Below, piece after piece: positions 1 through 12,700 of a stretch of 64,000 nucleotides of DNA. Origin of the DNA: Neodiprion pinetum (taxonomy: Eukaryota > Arthropoda > Insecta > Hymenoptera > Diprionidae); contig NC_060233.1 of the NCBI RefSeq assembly GCF_021155775.2, forward strand, positions 16,812,537 through 16,876,536, in the 5' to 3' direction. Every line of letters starts with the position of its first letter. Within the stretch, counting starts at the first letter, position 1. Both the position numbers and the translations under genes were made by a program. The notes below the pieces were generated by a model. That model saw nothing but the letters and a program-made list of their open reading frames with translations, did no database searches and was not told where the DNA came from.

Positions 1-2820
1 CATCTTGGTTCAAAAGGTACGCCGGACTGTAGACAGATGATTTGGTAGACCCTGTCAAGAACCTCCCACCGAATACATATGCCATTACCGGAAGTAGCGA
101 GGAGTTCTTACGGTTGCTTATCTGTATGTATAAGATCCGAATTCAAATCCAGTTACGTTTGCTTCACGAGACTTTTGATTTTGAACTCGTGGTTCTATTC
201 TCGCACAGCAAGTGGCTTGCATGCAAATAAGCGAGCCTTACTAAACATAAAAAATTACCTGCGGCGTATACACGTTCAGGTTTAGACAGTCTTCGTCCCC
301 AACAAAACTGACATAGTCTATGTTACTTAGTTGGGGGCACATGTTTCCGTCGGCAGTAGCGTTTCGGATTCCCTTCCAACCACCCGCCGGCACGGGATTG
401 GCGAATCTACGACACAAAAAGAACTTTTGTAATCGGATTCACGCCAAGAGTTCTTCTTTAGTTGATAGATTTCAATCAAAGGTATGTTTGTTTATCGCAA
501 GACCTTGCCATTTGAAATGTTGATATTATATATTCGTCATTGGTATTCATTTACCCATAGAGTTCTTATCGCGTAATTAGCGGGTTTAACATTCGGTCTT
601 ATAGTCGGTTACTCCAAGCGGCACCTTGCGTACCTTTGTATCAAGATTCGTAGCAGACCTGTCGTGAACCCAATAAAATCGTGCAACGCTGGTCCTTTGA
701 ATGAGTTTCTGTTTTTAACCATCTGATCCATTTTAACAAACAAACCGGTATACTCGTTGGAAATGAAGGAACATTTAGTCTCACTTGGTTCGACTGACAA
801 ACGTCAGATAAGATTACATAAATACGGAGTTAGATTTGTCAGTATTGTATAGATATTGTGAGTGTCATGTCACGCACTTACAGAAATAGAAGAAACTGCA
901 TAATTTGTTTATTGAAGTATATATGCTTCTTTTCATAACTTTATTCTTTACACAAACACTGTGTTTTCAAGTGCACGCGAGTGTTGAATAACATTTATGT
1001 AATTATAATCATTACAGTGTTTTCGAAAGTATACAGACTCAATTGAATAGTTGAAAGCTAGTAATAGAGAAGTAAAAAACGATGAGAAACGGCCAAAAAA
1101 TAATTCTTGAAATGATGATTTTGCTATAAATCAAAAATGCCCTTAATCAACTGTTCTCTGTACAGTGAAACTTGCCAATACCGGACATTTTCGGGACTTA
1201 AAATATATTCTATTATTGAATAGTGTATGCTATTCAGAACAACATTAACGTCTAAATTATACTTCTGGGGATGTTTAGAGTGTCCGTTGTAAAGAGGAAT
1301 CCGTTGTTGGGAGTCGTCCGTCAAGAGAAGTTTCACGCCCCAAGTGCACGTATGTACGTATGTATATACATACATATATGATCAATTTCTTTGCTCTACG
1401 ATATCTCGAGAACGAGTTACCGGATTCCGATAATTTTGGTTTCATCGAGGCGGCTTTTCCAAACTTAGAACTGCTAAGATTTTGGCTTTTATCGGTTCGG
1501 TACTTTTTCAATTATTTCATTAACGAAGTTCCAAAACATCAAATAAAAATGATGATATCTGGAGGGTCAGTGAATGAAATTGAATGGAAATTGGTATCGT
1601 GAGATTTTTTAGGTCACTTATCACGAATCTGAGGCCAGATTTGCAAAATTCAAATTTCGTGACTTCAATAATCTGAAATAAAACGAAAATCATTTGAATA
1701 TCGATGAAAATCGGTACTCGTCCATTTGTTAGGTGGCTGATCACGAATCTAAAGTCGGATTGCGAAATCCAAAATAGCAATTCAATATGGCGGGAAAAAA
1801 TTCATACCCAAATTCCGATATTGACAGAAATTGGTGAGCGGAGGTTTTTGGTTCACCGATAACGAATCTAAGGCCAGACTTCCAACCTTTGTAATGGTGG
1901 ATCCATTACGGTGAATCAAAATTCCAAAAATTGTCATATTTTCACGTAATATAGTATCCGAGAACTTAGGAAGCGTTAATATCGAATCTGAATTTGTAGT
2001 ACACAATTCAAGTTGGATATTATTCTTTTTTTTTTCTCTACAAACTCGAAGCTACAGTGTGAGAACGAGTAGTTCGAGGGTTGGCTCATGGCCAGTCCAG
2101 AACTGCCGTTTGATAAATAAAGATTCAAAATCAAGATATTGCGATATCAAAATTTCTTCTCAAAAAGAAAAAAAAAGAAATTAGCAAAATTCATTCGAAT
2201 TTTGTCACACGAAAGTGTATGTAGCCTTCAGATCTTTTGACAATATTTTCATACATCTCTTATTGTTAGACACATTCGGCCAATTTCAATAAATTATGAA
2301 CCGTGTTATTCCTAAACTAATTGTTTATAAATCTTTCACTATGCATTCTCTTCAATGCTCGGTTTATAGATGTTTTCATCAAAAGTTTTTATTTTATTTG
2401 TTCTTTCTTGGATATTGTTTTTTATTCGAATCTATAAAACAAACACATGTTATTATTTTGCCGAATGCAGTCTTTTTGTTAATGGAACGTTCCACCCATG
2501 CCAATTTCCCATATTTGTAGCTAGTTAAAAGTACCACATCAGGTGCATTTACGGATGAAAAAAATCATAGAATCGGTAAACACTAAATTGATTTACTTCA
2601 CTTACCTCTTATTTCCTACCGGTGGTTGAGCGTAAGGAATTCCCAGAAAGGCCGACACCTTTCGGCCATGGGTGGTGGTCATAATTTTTCCCCGCAGATT
2701 CCCCTGGGAAAAAGTCACTTCCGGTTCAGTGGTTCCATCAAGGTAACCGAAACTTGACGAGAAAAAAATGCTTAGCAGTAGTGGGAGGAAAAGACACTTC
2801 GCCCCTGAATATGAAGCCAT
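1..2820 (-). CDS. Secreted carboxylesterase EST-1, 5' exons only
   Basis: Partial gene cut by the window start. Visible coding exons are 2606-2820 (exon 1, start codon at 2820), 259-406 (exon 2) and 1-121 (start of exon 3). Exon 1 encodes a hydrophobic signal peptide and the family motif GIPYAQPPVG. Exon 2 has the conserved DEDCLNLNVYTPQ block ahead of the catalytic region, plus an N-glycosylation sequon. Exon 3 shows the oxyanion-hole region as VFGGRF rather than the usual HGGGF. Splice phases match EST-2 and EST-3 (2, 0). The exon 2 acceptor is TAG where the sisters have CAG. No stop or frameshift is visible in the part seen. Family assignment is firm; the substrate is unknown, and the catalytic serine lies outside the window. 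Confidence 0.85.
407..2605. other. EST-1 intron 1, including an empty TTAA-element site
   Basis: No gene seen. It aligns with intron 1 of EST-2 and EST-3. At 1321-1324 the sequence TCAA sits exactly where the sister introns carry a TTAA-flanked element of about 0.88 kb, so this copy looks like the unoccupied target with one substitution. Confidence 0.7.
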
Positions 2821-3839
2821 TGTCGTCACACGATGTTGTCCGATGAGAACAAACTCCACTCTGGCGAATCTTGTTAGTGGGATTTTTTTACGGCATCGAA
2901 CCGTTTGTCTATCGCGAACGAGTTTGACATGCCAATCGTCAAACATGATATTCAAACTGTCCAACGACCGTCGCGGAAACAAAATAACATACCCCCACCT
3001 TAATCATCAAGAGTATTATGAATATATTTGTGTCGATCATTTGTCTCTGTAACACTCGGAGATGCAATGCATCAAACCACTTTAGTTTCAGATACTCACT
3101 CCTCATTTCACGTTTCAGACTTGATACCGACAATAAGTGCACATACTCGAATCCGATAGAGCCAACAAAATTTTCACTTGTTTGGTATCATCCAGCCCTT
3201 TAAACACTAGAGTAGTTCAAAGAAACGTTGTTGTTGATTCTCCCAAAACTTATCACTGCCAGGAAGATTCTTAATCGCGGCATCACTGTGAAATTCTACT
3301 CATTGAGAAACCGCCTTGAAACTTTCAGATGCAGTATATGTGGATCCAAATTTGTAAGTAAGTATGCATTTCTTTTTTTACCAGTTCGGTCTCAAATACG
3401 TTATGTTGAATAAATATGAAGTGAATGCATTATAGAATAACAATAATTGGAGCGACAAAAATATCCTTGTCGAAATCAGCATTCCCTGTTACCTGAGAAC
3501 TAGTATAGTGTAATATCACCTATTGTTTGCTGACCTAGTTATCAAATCGACGACGAATAAATTCATTTCGCAATTCCAATAACTCACCCAAAATAATTTA
3601 TCATCAGTCCATGTCCTCAAGTACCTAGAGAATCAATAAATTAGTTTAACCTTTCTCAGTTCTTTCAGATCGCATAAACTAAATAGAACTCTTACAATTA
3701 GGTAATCTATCTGTATCATGTGTATTATACATATTATTATATAATATATGAGATTATATTGTATGATAAATGCATTATACACCATTTATCTATCGATTAG
3801 TAATCAGGTTACCTGTTTCCTAATTATTACCAGAAATAT

Positions 3840-4022
3840 CATCGCTACGATGTTCAATTTAGCGAATAGAGCGGTATTGCTATCTGATGAAGTCTTTCAT
3901 GACAATAAACTGAAATTATAATATTATAGTACATCCCGTTCTGAGTATCAATAATGACCCGGATTTCTTCATTTCAAATCATATGTACCGGACTCTGAGA
4001 AAAGAGTCTTGTTATAATAAAT
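3840..4022 (+). pseudogene. Reverse-transcriptase C-terminal remnant (unit A copy)
   Basis: A decayed stretch encoding FNLANRAVLLSDEVFHD and, after a frame break, a segment like PDFFISNHMYRTLRK. The pattern resembles the C-terminal part of reverse transcriptases of the Penelope-like group; the assignment is tentative. The two sister copies (22771 and 47741) are less damaged. No further domain of the element is recognisable. Confidence 0.4.
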
Positions 4023-7000
4023 AAATATATTCCGTCGACCATGTTCAGGGAGCAATTTTTAACTGTTGAAAAACTTATTAACGTGCAATGAACATATGTG
4101 CCGTTACAACTACAATCGAAATTTTATAGTATTTGAGTTAAATATAATATTCACCTCTCACTAACATATGTCTATTATTGAAAAGATACTCTAAAATTGT
4201 GGCTGATAAAGCGAGATTTGGTTCGAATTTTTTTTTCTTTTATCAAAAAATTAGCACTAATTGTGAAAGATTTCACTCCGTGTTCTGCCACATGAAGATT
4301 TATTAACAGTTCACAAATCTTATTTGAGGATTCAAGTTCATAAACTCACCATTCGCACGTTCCAAGCACGTTCTGTATATTTTAAACGCAGTTCGTCGGC
4401 CGAGCGATTGATTTACAATAAAAACCAGTGTGACACTGCAACGGTAATGTTATGGAGCTGATATTACAACTTGGGGCGTATCCGAACTTCTTTCAACATT
4501 TAAGTGTTAGTGCAGCGTGTTTTTGTTCATAAATTCCTGATCTGGATGCGCGATATTATGTTTGAGGTTAGGTGCGTGCGATGTAACATTTATTTCCGGC
4601 TCACACGTGAACATTCGGACGTTCGTCTCGCCGATTCGATTCAAACGCACGGTACGTAAAGTTCATGCCCCAAGAACGACGTGCGCTTTTCGTCCGTTCC
4701 AGAGTGTGTAGGTTTGGAAAAAGTGACAGCGGTTGTATCCGTAGTACGATAATGAGGCAATAAGGAGCTCAGCATCACCAAATAAGATTCTCAGTAAAAT
4801 AGATGATCGATTAACTGTTAATAAATATTCATCCGGTACCATTATTTAAGTAGTTTAACATTGTGTTTGATTGTTTCATACAACAGGATACTAATTCTAA
4901 AGAAATAGATGACTCATTAACTATCAACAAATCTTCATTTCACAGAAAAAAGTAAATATAAAAGGCGCGATTTCTTATGTGCAACTAAATATTTATTTCG
5001 CCATATTCAAATATACGATTTGTTAACAGTAAATAAATCCTGTTCACTATAACAAGACTCCTTTCTCAGTTATTTGTGGTTTGATGAATAATAAGTAATA
5101 TCTGTTGTTTAACGACTGTCTGGGAACTCTGACCTATTTTCTTTGGTTAGATGTAGACTCAAGTTCGCCGGTGAAAGGAGCTTTGCCTACGCAGGCGTGG
5201 ATCCTAAGAATCACCAAAAATAATCGATTTTTGATTAAATTCGTATTTTTTCCCGATTAATCGAGTATAAACGATTACTTTTCTTCTCAATTGGTTTTTG
5301 ATTTTACACCCATGAACGATGCAATACAATAACAATTTATGTGACTATGGTATCGGTTATTTTGATCGTCTTACTTACCAAGCACCTATTTCGTATAATA
5401 ACTAAGAGATAAATGAATATTTTCACCTGAAAATGGAAAACAATTTGAATTGAACTATAAATTATCAGAAACTTTTCCCCTATCAAGAAAACATACTGAA
5501 ATTTACAAAATTTAGGTTTCATATGCGCAATTTCAAAAGAATACAAAATAATCGATTGATTTTCTACAATTCAATCTTTTTCGATTATTTTTTTGAAGTC
5601 GAATAATCCATGCATTTAGTATTTTTAGCTTATGTCAGTGGGCATCACTAGTTCAACCACGATCTTACATACAGGGCTGAAAACGACGGTGGTGAGACTA
5701 GGCACGCTTAGTGTCCAAGTTTGCTATTTTGATTCACGCCGCAGGGGATGCTAATGGTGTCGAGAGGTGATGTGCGACAGAGGAAGAAGCAGCTTCCGTC
5801 CTTCTCACTTCCGAATGCAGCGAATGCGCTGTCGACCCTAACCCAAATTAATTAACAATCGTAGGATCACGATGTAAGGCCAGGGAGGCAAAAAAAAGCA
5901 CTTCCCGATACAGCTAGCAACGCATATTGTTGGGTTGAGAATAGGAAAATTTGAACCCTAATTGTGTGTACCAGGGCCTAAAATCTGCTATAGGCTGACT
6001 GGTTCCTTGTTCAGTACTGCTTTCAACCACGGCACGCCTTCTAGCGCTACAGTCGCAGCCAATTCGCAGTTCACTGGTGACAGCGCCGCCATTTTACATT
6101 TTGTTACATTTCACAACTACCTGTTGATAGAAGGCGGTCGCTTGGATAGCTCTGATATAAAAAGTGTTTTGAAGTGTTTGTAAGCAAATATGCCTAGTGA
6201 ACCAGAGTGCTGCGTTTCAATTGTTCCGACGCAACGTAACATCTTTGTGGCATTGGTTTCCAAAAAATGAATATGATGTGTCTCCTATGTAAAAACATCG
6301 AGCTCGACACCCGAGATTTATCGAAATTAGCGACGAACTTTGTGAAGTATTCGTGACCAGGAGGTTGATTGAAGAAGAAAGTTTAGTCAAAAATTCCGGT
6401 CAGGTAAAGAGAGTTTTAATTGTTGGGAAAACGCAACATGTTTAAACGTTTTCGACGTTTCGGCCGGGCCCTGCCGACCATCCTCAGGAAATTTTGACGA
6501 CCCGTTCCTGCTTAGATGTTCTTAGTTCAGCATTTTGGACGGAAGTGAAGACGAACGTATTATTTTTAAGACATCATACATATGCTAGTCCAATTAAAAC
6601 ATCTATTTGATTACCTTTCTTTTATTAGTAATTTTATAATACGTGAAAAAGTATTCCGTACTCTCAATTTGAATTTCCCGCTACCAATTTCTTATTAGCC
6701 TCTTTAATACTGATTGCAACCACGGTAAGGTAAGTGGCACTGACTGCAGGAAGACTTGTCCCCGCCTCGGAGCACTGCAAATACGCTGATGATTGTTTCT
6801 ATTCTAGGGTGCGTACCCCCACTATTGATAGTTCTGTTAGTTTCCAGACCTGCATGTAAGACCGTGAGTTCAACTTTATTAGACCTATGTTCGGATTCTA
6901 TGCAACTTGAGGGCTCTGTGATAATTTAAAAATGAAGCTGTATCTTGCAGCCAAAGTTAGTAGCCAGGCGTGTTAGATGTTTTGAAAGAAGAAAAATGCT

Positions 7001-7120
7001 ATCCTGATTCATCCTCATAATTTTATAAAAGTATTGATTCAAGCTATTTCACAAAATTTTGACTTTCGGTCTTCACTACCTGATTCGAATAAACATTAGA
7101 AGGTTTGGCTGATGATTCTG
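4023..7120. other. Intergenic spacer between EST-1 and EST-2, no gene seen
   Basis: All reading frames are short. The first 1.2 kb is nearly identical to unit B. About 5235-7120 is missing from unit B, and only its first 500 bases are found in unit C, on either side of the Polinton. Near 6190-6440 there are coding-like fragments broken in every frame; I do not assign them. Confidence 0.6.
5372..5377. other. Empty Polinton target site (TACTTA)
   Basis: Unit A reads straight through at the point where unit C is split by the Polinton. The single TACTTA here corresponds to the duplicated hexamer flanking the element (TACTTG at 49004-49009 and TACTTA at 61911-61916). Flanking bases on both sides align with the two sides of the insertion, which fixes the element boundaries. 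Confidence 0.85.
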
Positions 7121-7152
7121 GTTGGTAGTATCAGCCTCGTGATTTCAAACTA

Positions 7153-7750
7153 ATCTACCTCCAAGAGGCCGGAGAGGGCAACACGCCGGGGCGAGAAATA
7201 TGGTCGGCGGTCCTAACCGAGAGAGGTGTACATGACCGAACTTCGAAGAGAACAGACGTTATTCAGAGTACAGAACTGTTTTGCAGACTGAACGTTTTAT
7301 GACTCGAATCTACCTCTCTACCAAATGTCCAGTTATCAACACAGAGCAACAGGATCATTCTCAGGGCGTTTTGAATAAATCATGGACTGGCCAGAAACCT
7401 GAGTGCAAGGTATCAGCCTGCGTGGGTGCGGGATCCGGTAGGGAAGTTGGTCAGGGAAATCAAAATACACAGGTGTGATATAACTAAGCTTTATTCCGCG
7501 TGTATCTCCGACTACGACCTCGTATACTCAGACGCTCTCCGGCTCTCCTCGCTGAGAGCCCCCCTCCTAGCGGTACGTATGCGCTCGCATTGCTTGGCAG
7601 TGTTGACTCTATACACTGCCTACTTTCCGTGCGCGTATACATCACACTGAGGTTAGCTGAAAAAACATCGGCAACATAGCGGCGGTACAAGTTGGACGAT
7701 TACGTATAATGAAGAATTTATTCAAGGAATGAACGGAATATATAGATATG
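7153..7750. repeat. Strongly conserved spacer block, copy in unit A
   Basis: About 600 bases that differ from 24233-24830 by only about two substitutions by eye. GC content is higher than the surroundings. Short open frames on both strands (for example 7484-7690 minus) show no recognisable domain. It may be a young repeat such as a solo LTR, or a gene-converted block; neither is shown. Confidence 0.5.
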
Positions 7751-7849
7751 TAAGTACATTTTTTTAACGGCGTATACAATATAAACCTACTAATACTGTC
7801 CAAGGACTACCTACTGATTTAAGACTATTGGAAACGAACAAATTCCATT

Positions 7850-8420
7850 ATAAACAGCTACGAACGGAATCAACACTACCACAAATGACGACAAACGAAA
7901 CGAAATTACTACAAACGAAAGAAACATAACAAAGTTATTAAAAGCAAAAAAAATGGTACTACAATCAACTACAGACGATTCTGAAGCGAGTAGGACGTTT
8001 GTAGTAAATTTCCAAGGAACTACAAACGAAAAAATCAGTATTACTAACAGCTACAAAAAATTCCGAAACATTAGTTGGCAGCAGGGCCACAGAAATTCTA
8101 GCTAAGAGAAAAAACAAAAAAACATATTTTTCTTCCCTTTTTACTACAAACAAAAATATCTTCACTACAATCAACTACAAACGATTCTGTACGGAAAACT
8201 ACCGATAAATTCGATTTTTTTCAAAATGAGGTGACATTTTTTTATTTATTTTTTTAAATTTATTCATTTATTCATTTATTCATTTTACTGCTGGAAGTAG
8301 ATTCTATCGAGGTGTGTTGCACCTGTGCATTTCAACCCCTTATGTTTTTTTTTTGGTGCTACTACAAACGAAATCATTGTTACTACAAACAACTACCTAC
8401 AAAAACCTACAAGAATCAAC
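7850..8420. repeat. Degenerate tandem repeat based on ACTACAAACGA
   Basis: The 11-base core ACTACAAACGA and close variants recur irregularly through this stretch, ending in a short ATTC/ATTT run near 8255-8285. The same array, with a few extra copies, lies at about 24930-25580 in unit B. Confidence 0.7.
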
Positions 8421-8429
8421 AAAAAATGA

Positions 8430-9618
8430 TTGAGTTTTTTTAAGTCGGGTGCTAGGTTCACATAGGTATGATATTGTTTTAATCGAGTGGACGAATTCTG
8501 AAACGTAAAAAAAACGCACGAGGATGAGGCTTAAGAATTGGTAGAACAAGACGAAAGGACTCATGTTATATGCAAGGAATAGTTGATAGATGATTTAATT
8601 CAGAAAATCACCATTGATTGTGATCTCGCGATCAGGCGGAACAGTGATTGTGTGAAAACATTTGAAACAGGTATTATGGCTAACTTTCACCACATCATTT
8701 TAAATGACGAGTCGCTGCTGCATAATGATTTTCTGATACAAAGCGATTCTCGATAGCAAGAAACGAAAGAATGGAACATATTGAATAGTCATCTCCATGG
8801 AGCAACTCTTCATCAAGATGTTGCTAAAGCTATCCAACTGATTTTCGGAAAAGTTCCGGAAATTTATTGCAAAGCTGCGTCAGAAGATATGCTACCAATA
8901 TGCAAACCATGGTGATAATAACATTATCTGGCGAATAACACCCAAATCAGATCACAGTGGCACGAATTTCGTTAACATTACTGCTACTATTGGCCCAAGG
9001 CGTATGGCATTTACCGACCAGGGTGTTCATATTCGATTTGATTGACGAAGACTCCCATTTATCGCGTAACGCCACCGTACACACAAGTCGTACACATTCT
9101 GACCATCACACATCGCAGTTTCCTCAAGAATAGATACTATTGACATGTTCATTGTTGGGTAAGGTTTTAGAAGATATAGAAAACACGAAAATATCCTTGA
9201 CAAATTGAGTGTATAGCTGTGCTATCGTTTTCATCAATATTTCGAAGTCTCATCGTGATGAATGAAAAGCTAGCAAATAGTATGTTTCGCACCTACATTA
9301 TGACGAGTACAAAACGAATTTCGAGCATGGAAGTGAGATCACAAAAAGGAAATTCATTCTTCAGAGGATGCTATATTCAGTCGTTACAGATTGCGTTATA
9401 TGTCACACATTTTGAATATTATCAAAACCTACGCATCACTGCTGTGAAAATGCTGTAATGAACGCAATTCTACAAACAATGCCGAATACAAACATCCAAA
9501 AAAAAATTTTCCCTCAAGCACTAATAACGACGAGAAACGTATTTCTGTAAGCGAAATACTACTAATTATTGGAATAATTTTCCTAGCCGCATTCTCGCAG
9601 TATACGAAAAAGTATCTG
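8430..9618. other. Spacer 3' of EST-2, no gene seen
   Basis: Nearly identical to unit B 25590-26773. Frames are short and have no recognisable motif. The region continues into the 3' untranslated region of EST-2. Confidence 0.5.
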
Positions 9619-9624
9619 TTTATT
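9619..9624 (-). terminator. Poly(A) signal AATAAA of EST-2
   Basis: An AATAAA hexamer on the minus strand about 110 bases downstream of the EST-2 stop codon. The equivalent hexamer is kept in EST-3 at 26774-26779. Confidence 0.55.
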
Positions 9625-9732
9625 TTTGTTCGACATTGCATGCAGAATTTCGATGATTTTGGCATTTTTACAGGAATACCGCGTTTGATCGGTCGATGAA
9701 TATTGACGGTAGAATCTTCTAGCAGTGGCGTG

Positions 9733-12700
9733 TTAGTGGATGAACCCGATGGTTTCTGCCTCTGCCGTACTTCTTTCCAAGTTAGCCCAAAATTGCATTC
9801 GCTCTGTTGAGAAGGAATGTTTAACCTCTAGCGTGATTTCGGATCTGTCCCCTATCTGAAGGTAATTGTCCTTTCTCGAGTACGGCTCCCACGTTGTATT
9901 TCCACGAAAAAACAAAGTTGAAGGTTTACTGAAAATGCGTGCATTAGTTGTGAATCATATGTATCATCAGATATTCTCATTATTGGAAAAAACCTACCCG
10001 TGAATCGCAAAAGATGTCCACAATTGCACCATAATTTCCCTCATTTGTAGATCTTTTTCATTTGGGGTTTTGTTGAGAGCTAAGATGATATTGTAGTCTA
10101 CATGTGGAAAAATGTAACCAAGATCATCCGCGTGTGCTACTCCGTAGTCCGTCAACGTGTTGCCGTAAACGTAAGTGTTACTCCAGGTGCCCCGATATCT
10201 GAAGGCGTAGAAATATTGGGGATTTACTGCCACTGCATGCTGGTATAACAGGGAGGAGTACATCGGATAGGTGAACGTAGCGTCACCGACGAGTAACGTT
10301 AAGTTAGTCAGCAACTGCAAAAAAAGGGATTCATAAATGGCGCATCACCTAAACACTCAATTCTTTGGTTGGCACGATACGGATAATGACAGATTATTTT
10401 AGGTCAACAATCACCAGAACTGATACGACAAGAATTTTTTTTCACCCACAACTATTACATACTGCCTGTAGTTTTTTGTGAAAACAACTAATTTCGATGA
10501 ATTTCTGCTAAAAGACGCTACTGTAATACGATTTTCAATTAAGAGACTGATAAGGTATAAGCTCCTGATATAATCTACGCGTACAGTAACAATTTCACAT
10601 GATGATAGAAATCATGCGTTCAGGTCAAAAGATAACTGCAGCGACCAAACTCCATAATTGTGCCAACTATTAGTAAATCTCTGTCAAATATGGTAGTGAA
10701 TTTCGCGATCAGCTTTCAGCTGTTCAGATTTTTCCGCGATATTCTATGGTTAGGATACAAAATATAAGTTGAATGAACAACGTCGGAAATATGAAACCTA
10801 ACCACTGGAACTCTTTGGAAACATTCATGACTTCCAACCCTCCTAAACAGCTGGATATGTATACAGTAAGAAAGCTTATCGTATTCCAATCGTTAAGTTT
10901 GAATATCTTTTTACTCACCTCACTTCTATTCATTGTTTCAACGTTATTGAAATAATACGACTTGGTCGCCTTGACCCAAGCGGCTCCAGAGTCCGGTTGA
11001 TACGACCAGTACAAACAAATCGGCAGCAAATGATCAAAGTTTTTCAGAAAGTCTTCGAGCCAACCCTCCTTTTCATAGAAGTCTGGTGTAACGAGTAAAA
11101 TTATCAAACAGTTAGGTATAAGACTGGATATAATTAAAATAAGAGCGAGAACCTTACGAATTTTCAAAACCTCAAAATCATGCCTCAACTTTCTGTTTAT
11201 CTGATTTTTAAATGATTCGTATCGTCAGCCGTACAGGATCCAACAATGTCACACCCCTTTTTATTTTCCATCAGCTATATTAACGTACGAGAAGTATTGG
11301 TTTCTATCCAAAATAACCGTCTTTAACTTCAATGGATCTTAACATTTCTAGGCATTTAGTATCGGAAAATTAGATCGGTTGAAAGTTGTTGATCCGTCTG
11401 TCGGTCTGTCTCGAAAAGCTTCAGCGATCATCTCAAAAATGATTTCACGAGGAAATCTGAAATTTACAGGCCTTTGCATTTAAATGATGGGCATGACAAT
11501 TGTCGTATCTCGTGCTCTTACTTTCATAGGCCGTGTTCAAATCGTCACGTCGGAAAACCACGTCACAAACAAGGAGATCCGTCAACGCATGGTCGGATGT
11601 GCTTTAATGAATCTCATTTCAAAATTGTATGACTTCTTCGATTTGCAACATTTCTAAAAAGCGTGAACAGTAAACACTTAACTATTTAACTCGTGCACGG
11701 ACTATCTATCTAAATAAGCAATACGGATCGATTTATACAAAGTTTATAGAACGTTTGAATGGAATTAGAAGAATTCGAATGAAATGCTTCAATGGAACAC
11801 AATTGTATGAGAAATAAAGACAACATTTCACTCAGCAAATAAATATCTAATGACAAAAATGTTGATCATACTTAATGTTACGTCTATTGATTGAAATGAT
11901 TTGCCGAGGCGATAAAAGGTACGGAGAAAAATGCAGTAATGGACCGCAGTAGTCAGCCCCTCAATAGTCAACGAATTTCCTCTTGCATACGTTCTCCTTC
12001 TACAGTACAGATTTCCCCGAGACCCTGCTTAGTCTCGCCACTAGAAATATGCGTAGAACTGAGTTTCGTAGCCGTCACACTTTCCATCGAACGAAATATG
12101 TAGGGAAATTGCTCAAGGTCTGATTGGAACATTGTATATTCTGAGAGTACGATAAAAAAATGTCATCGAAGTAAGTAGTTTTTAACGTAAAATCATAATT
12201 ATACATTTACTTTACAGTTGAAAATCACATATTCAGTTATATCCATTGGGTTAAATTGAATGAAACTTTTTTCGTTCGTTAAGAAAGTTTCAAATCTCGT
12301 AAACTGATTTTAAGCGAGTGAATATCGTTTCCAATAACTGCACACTTTCCAAAAGCACTTGTTTTCTATAGATTTTTGTCATTTTAACAATTACTTCCTG
12401 TTATATCGGTTGTATACGGGTGAGTCACATTACGTTAGGCCGCAAGTACATGATTTGGCTAGCATCGGCAATGCTCTTTCGGTCGTTGGATGAGAAGGAG
12501 CATACATTGTCGAGGAGAAGAAGGTATCTCACAGGTGATCCATGTTTCTCTTTTACGTTGGGTGGGAAAACCTCTCTATAACACACTTGGAAAAGATCTC
12601 GGTCCATCCAGGCATTTCTTTGACCCTTATAAATCACAGATAGATTTGTAACGTTTTTGAAACACCGAGGTATTTTTTAAATCTTTCAATGAATAAAAGA

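Noticed and set aside
5962..6440. Possible THAP-type zinc-finger fragment near 6190
   Set aside because: Only a CC pair and a short FPKNEYD-like stretch in different frames; too little to support a call.
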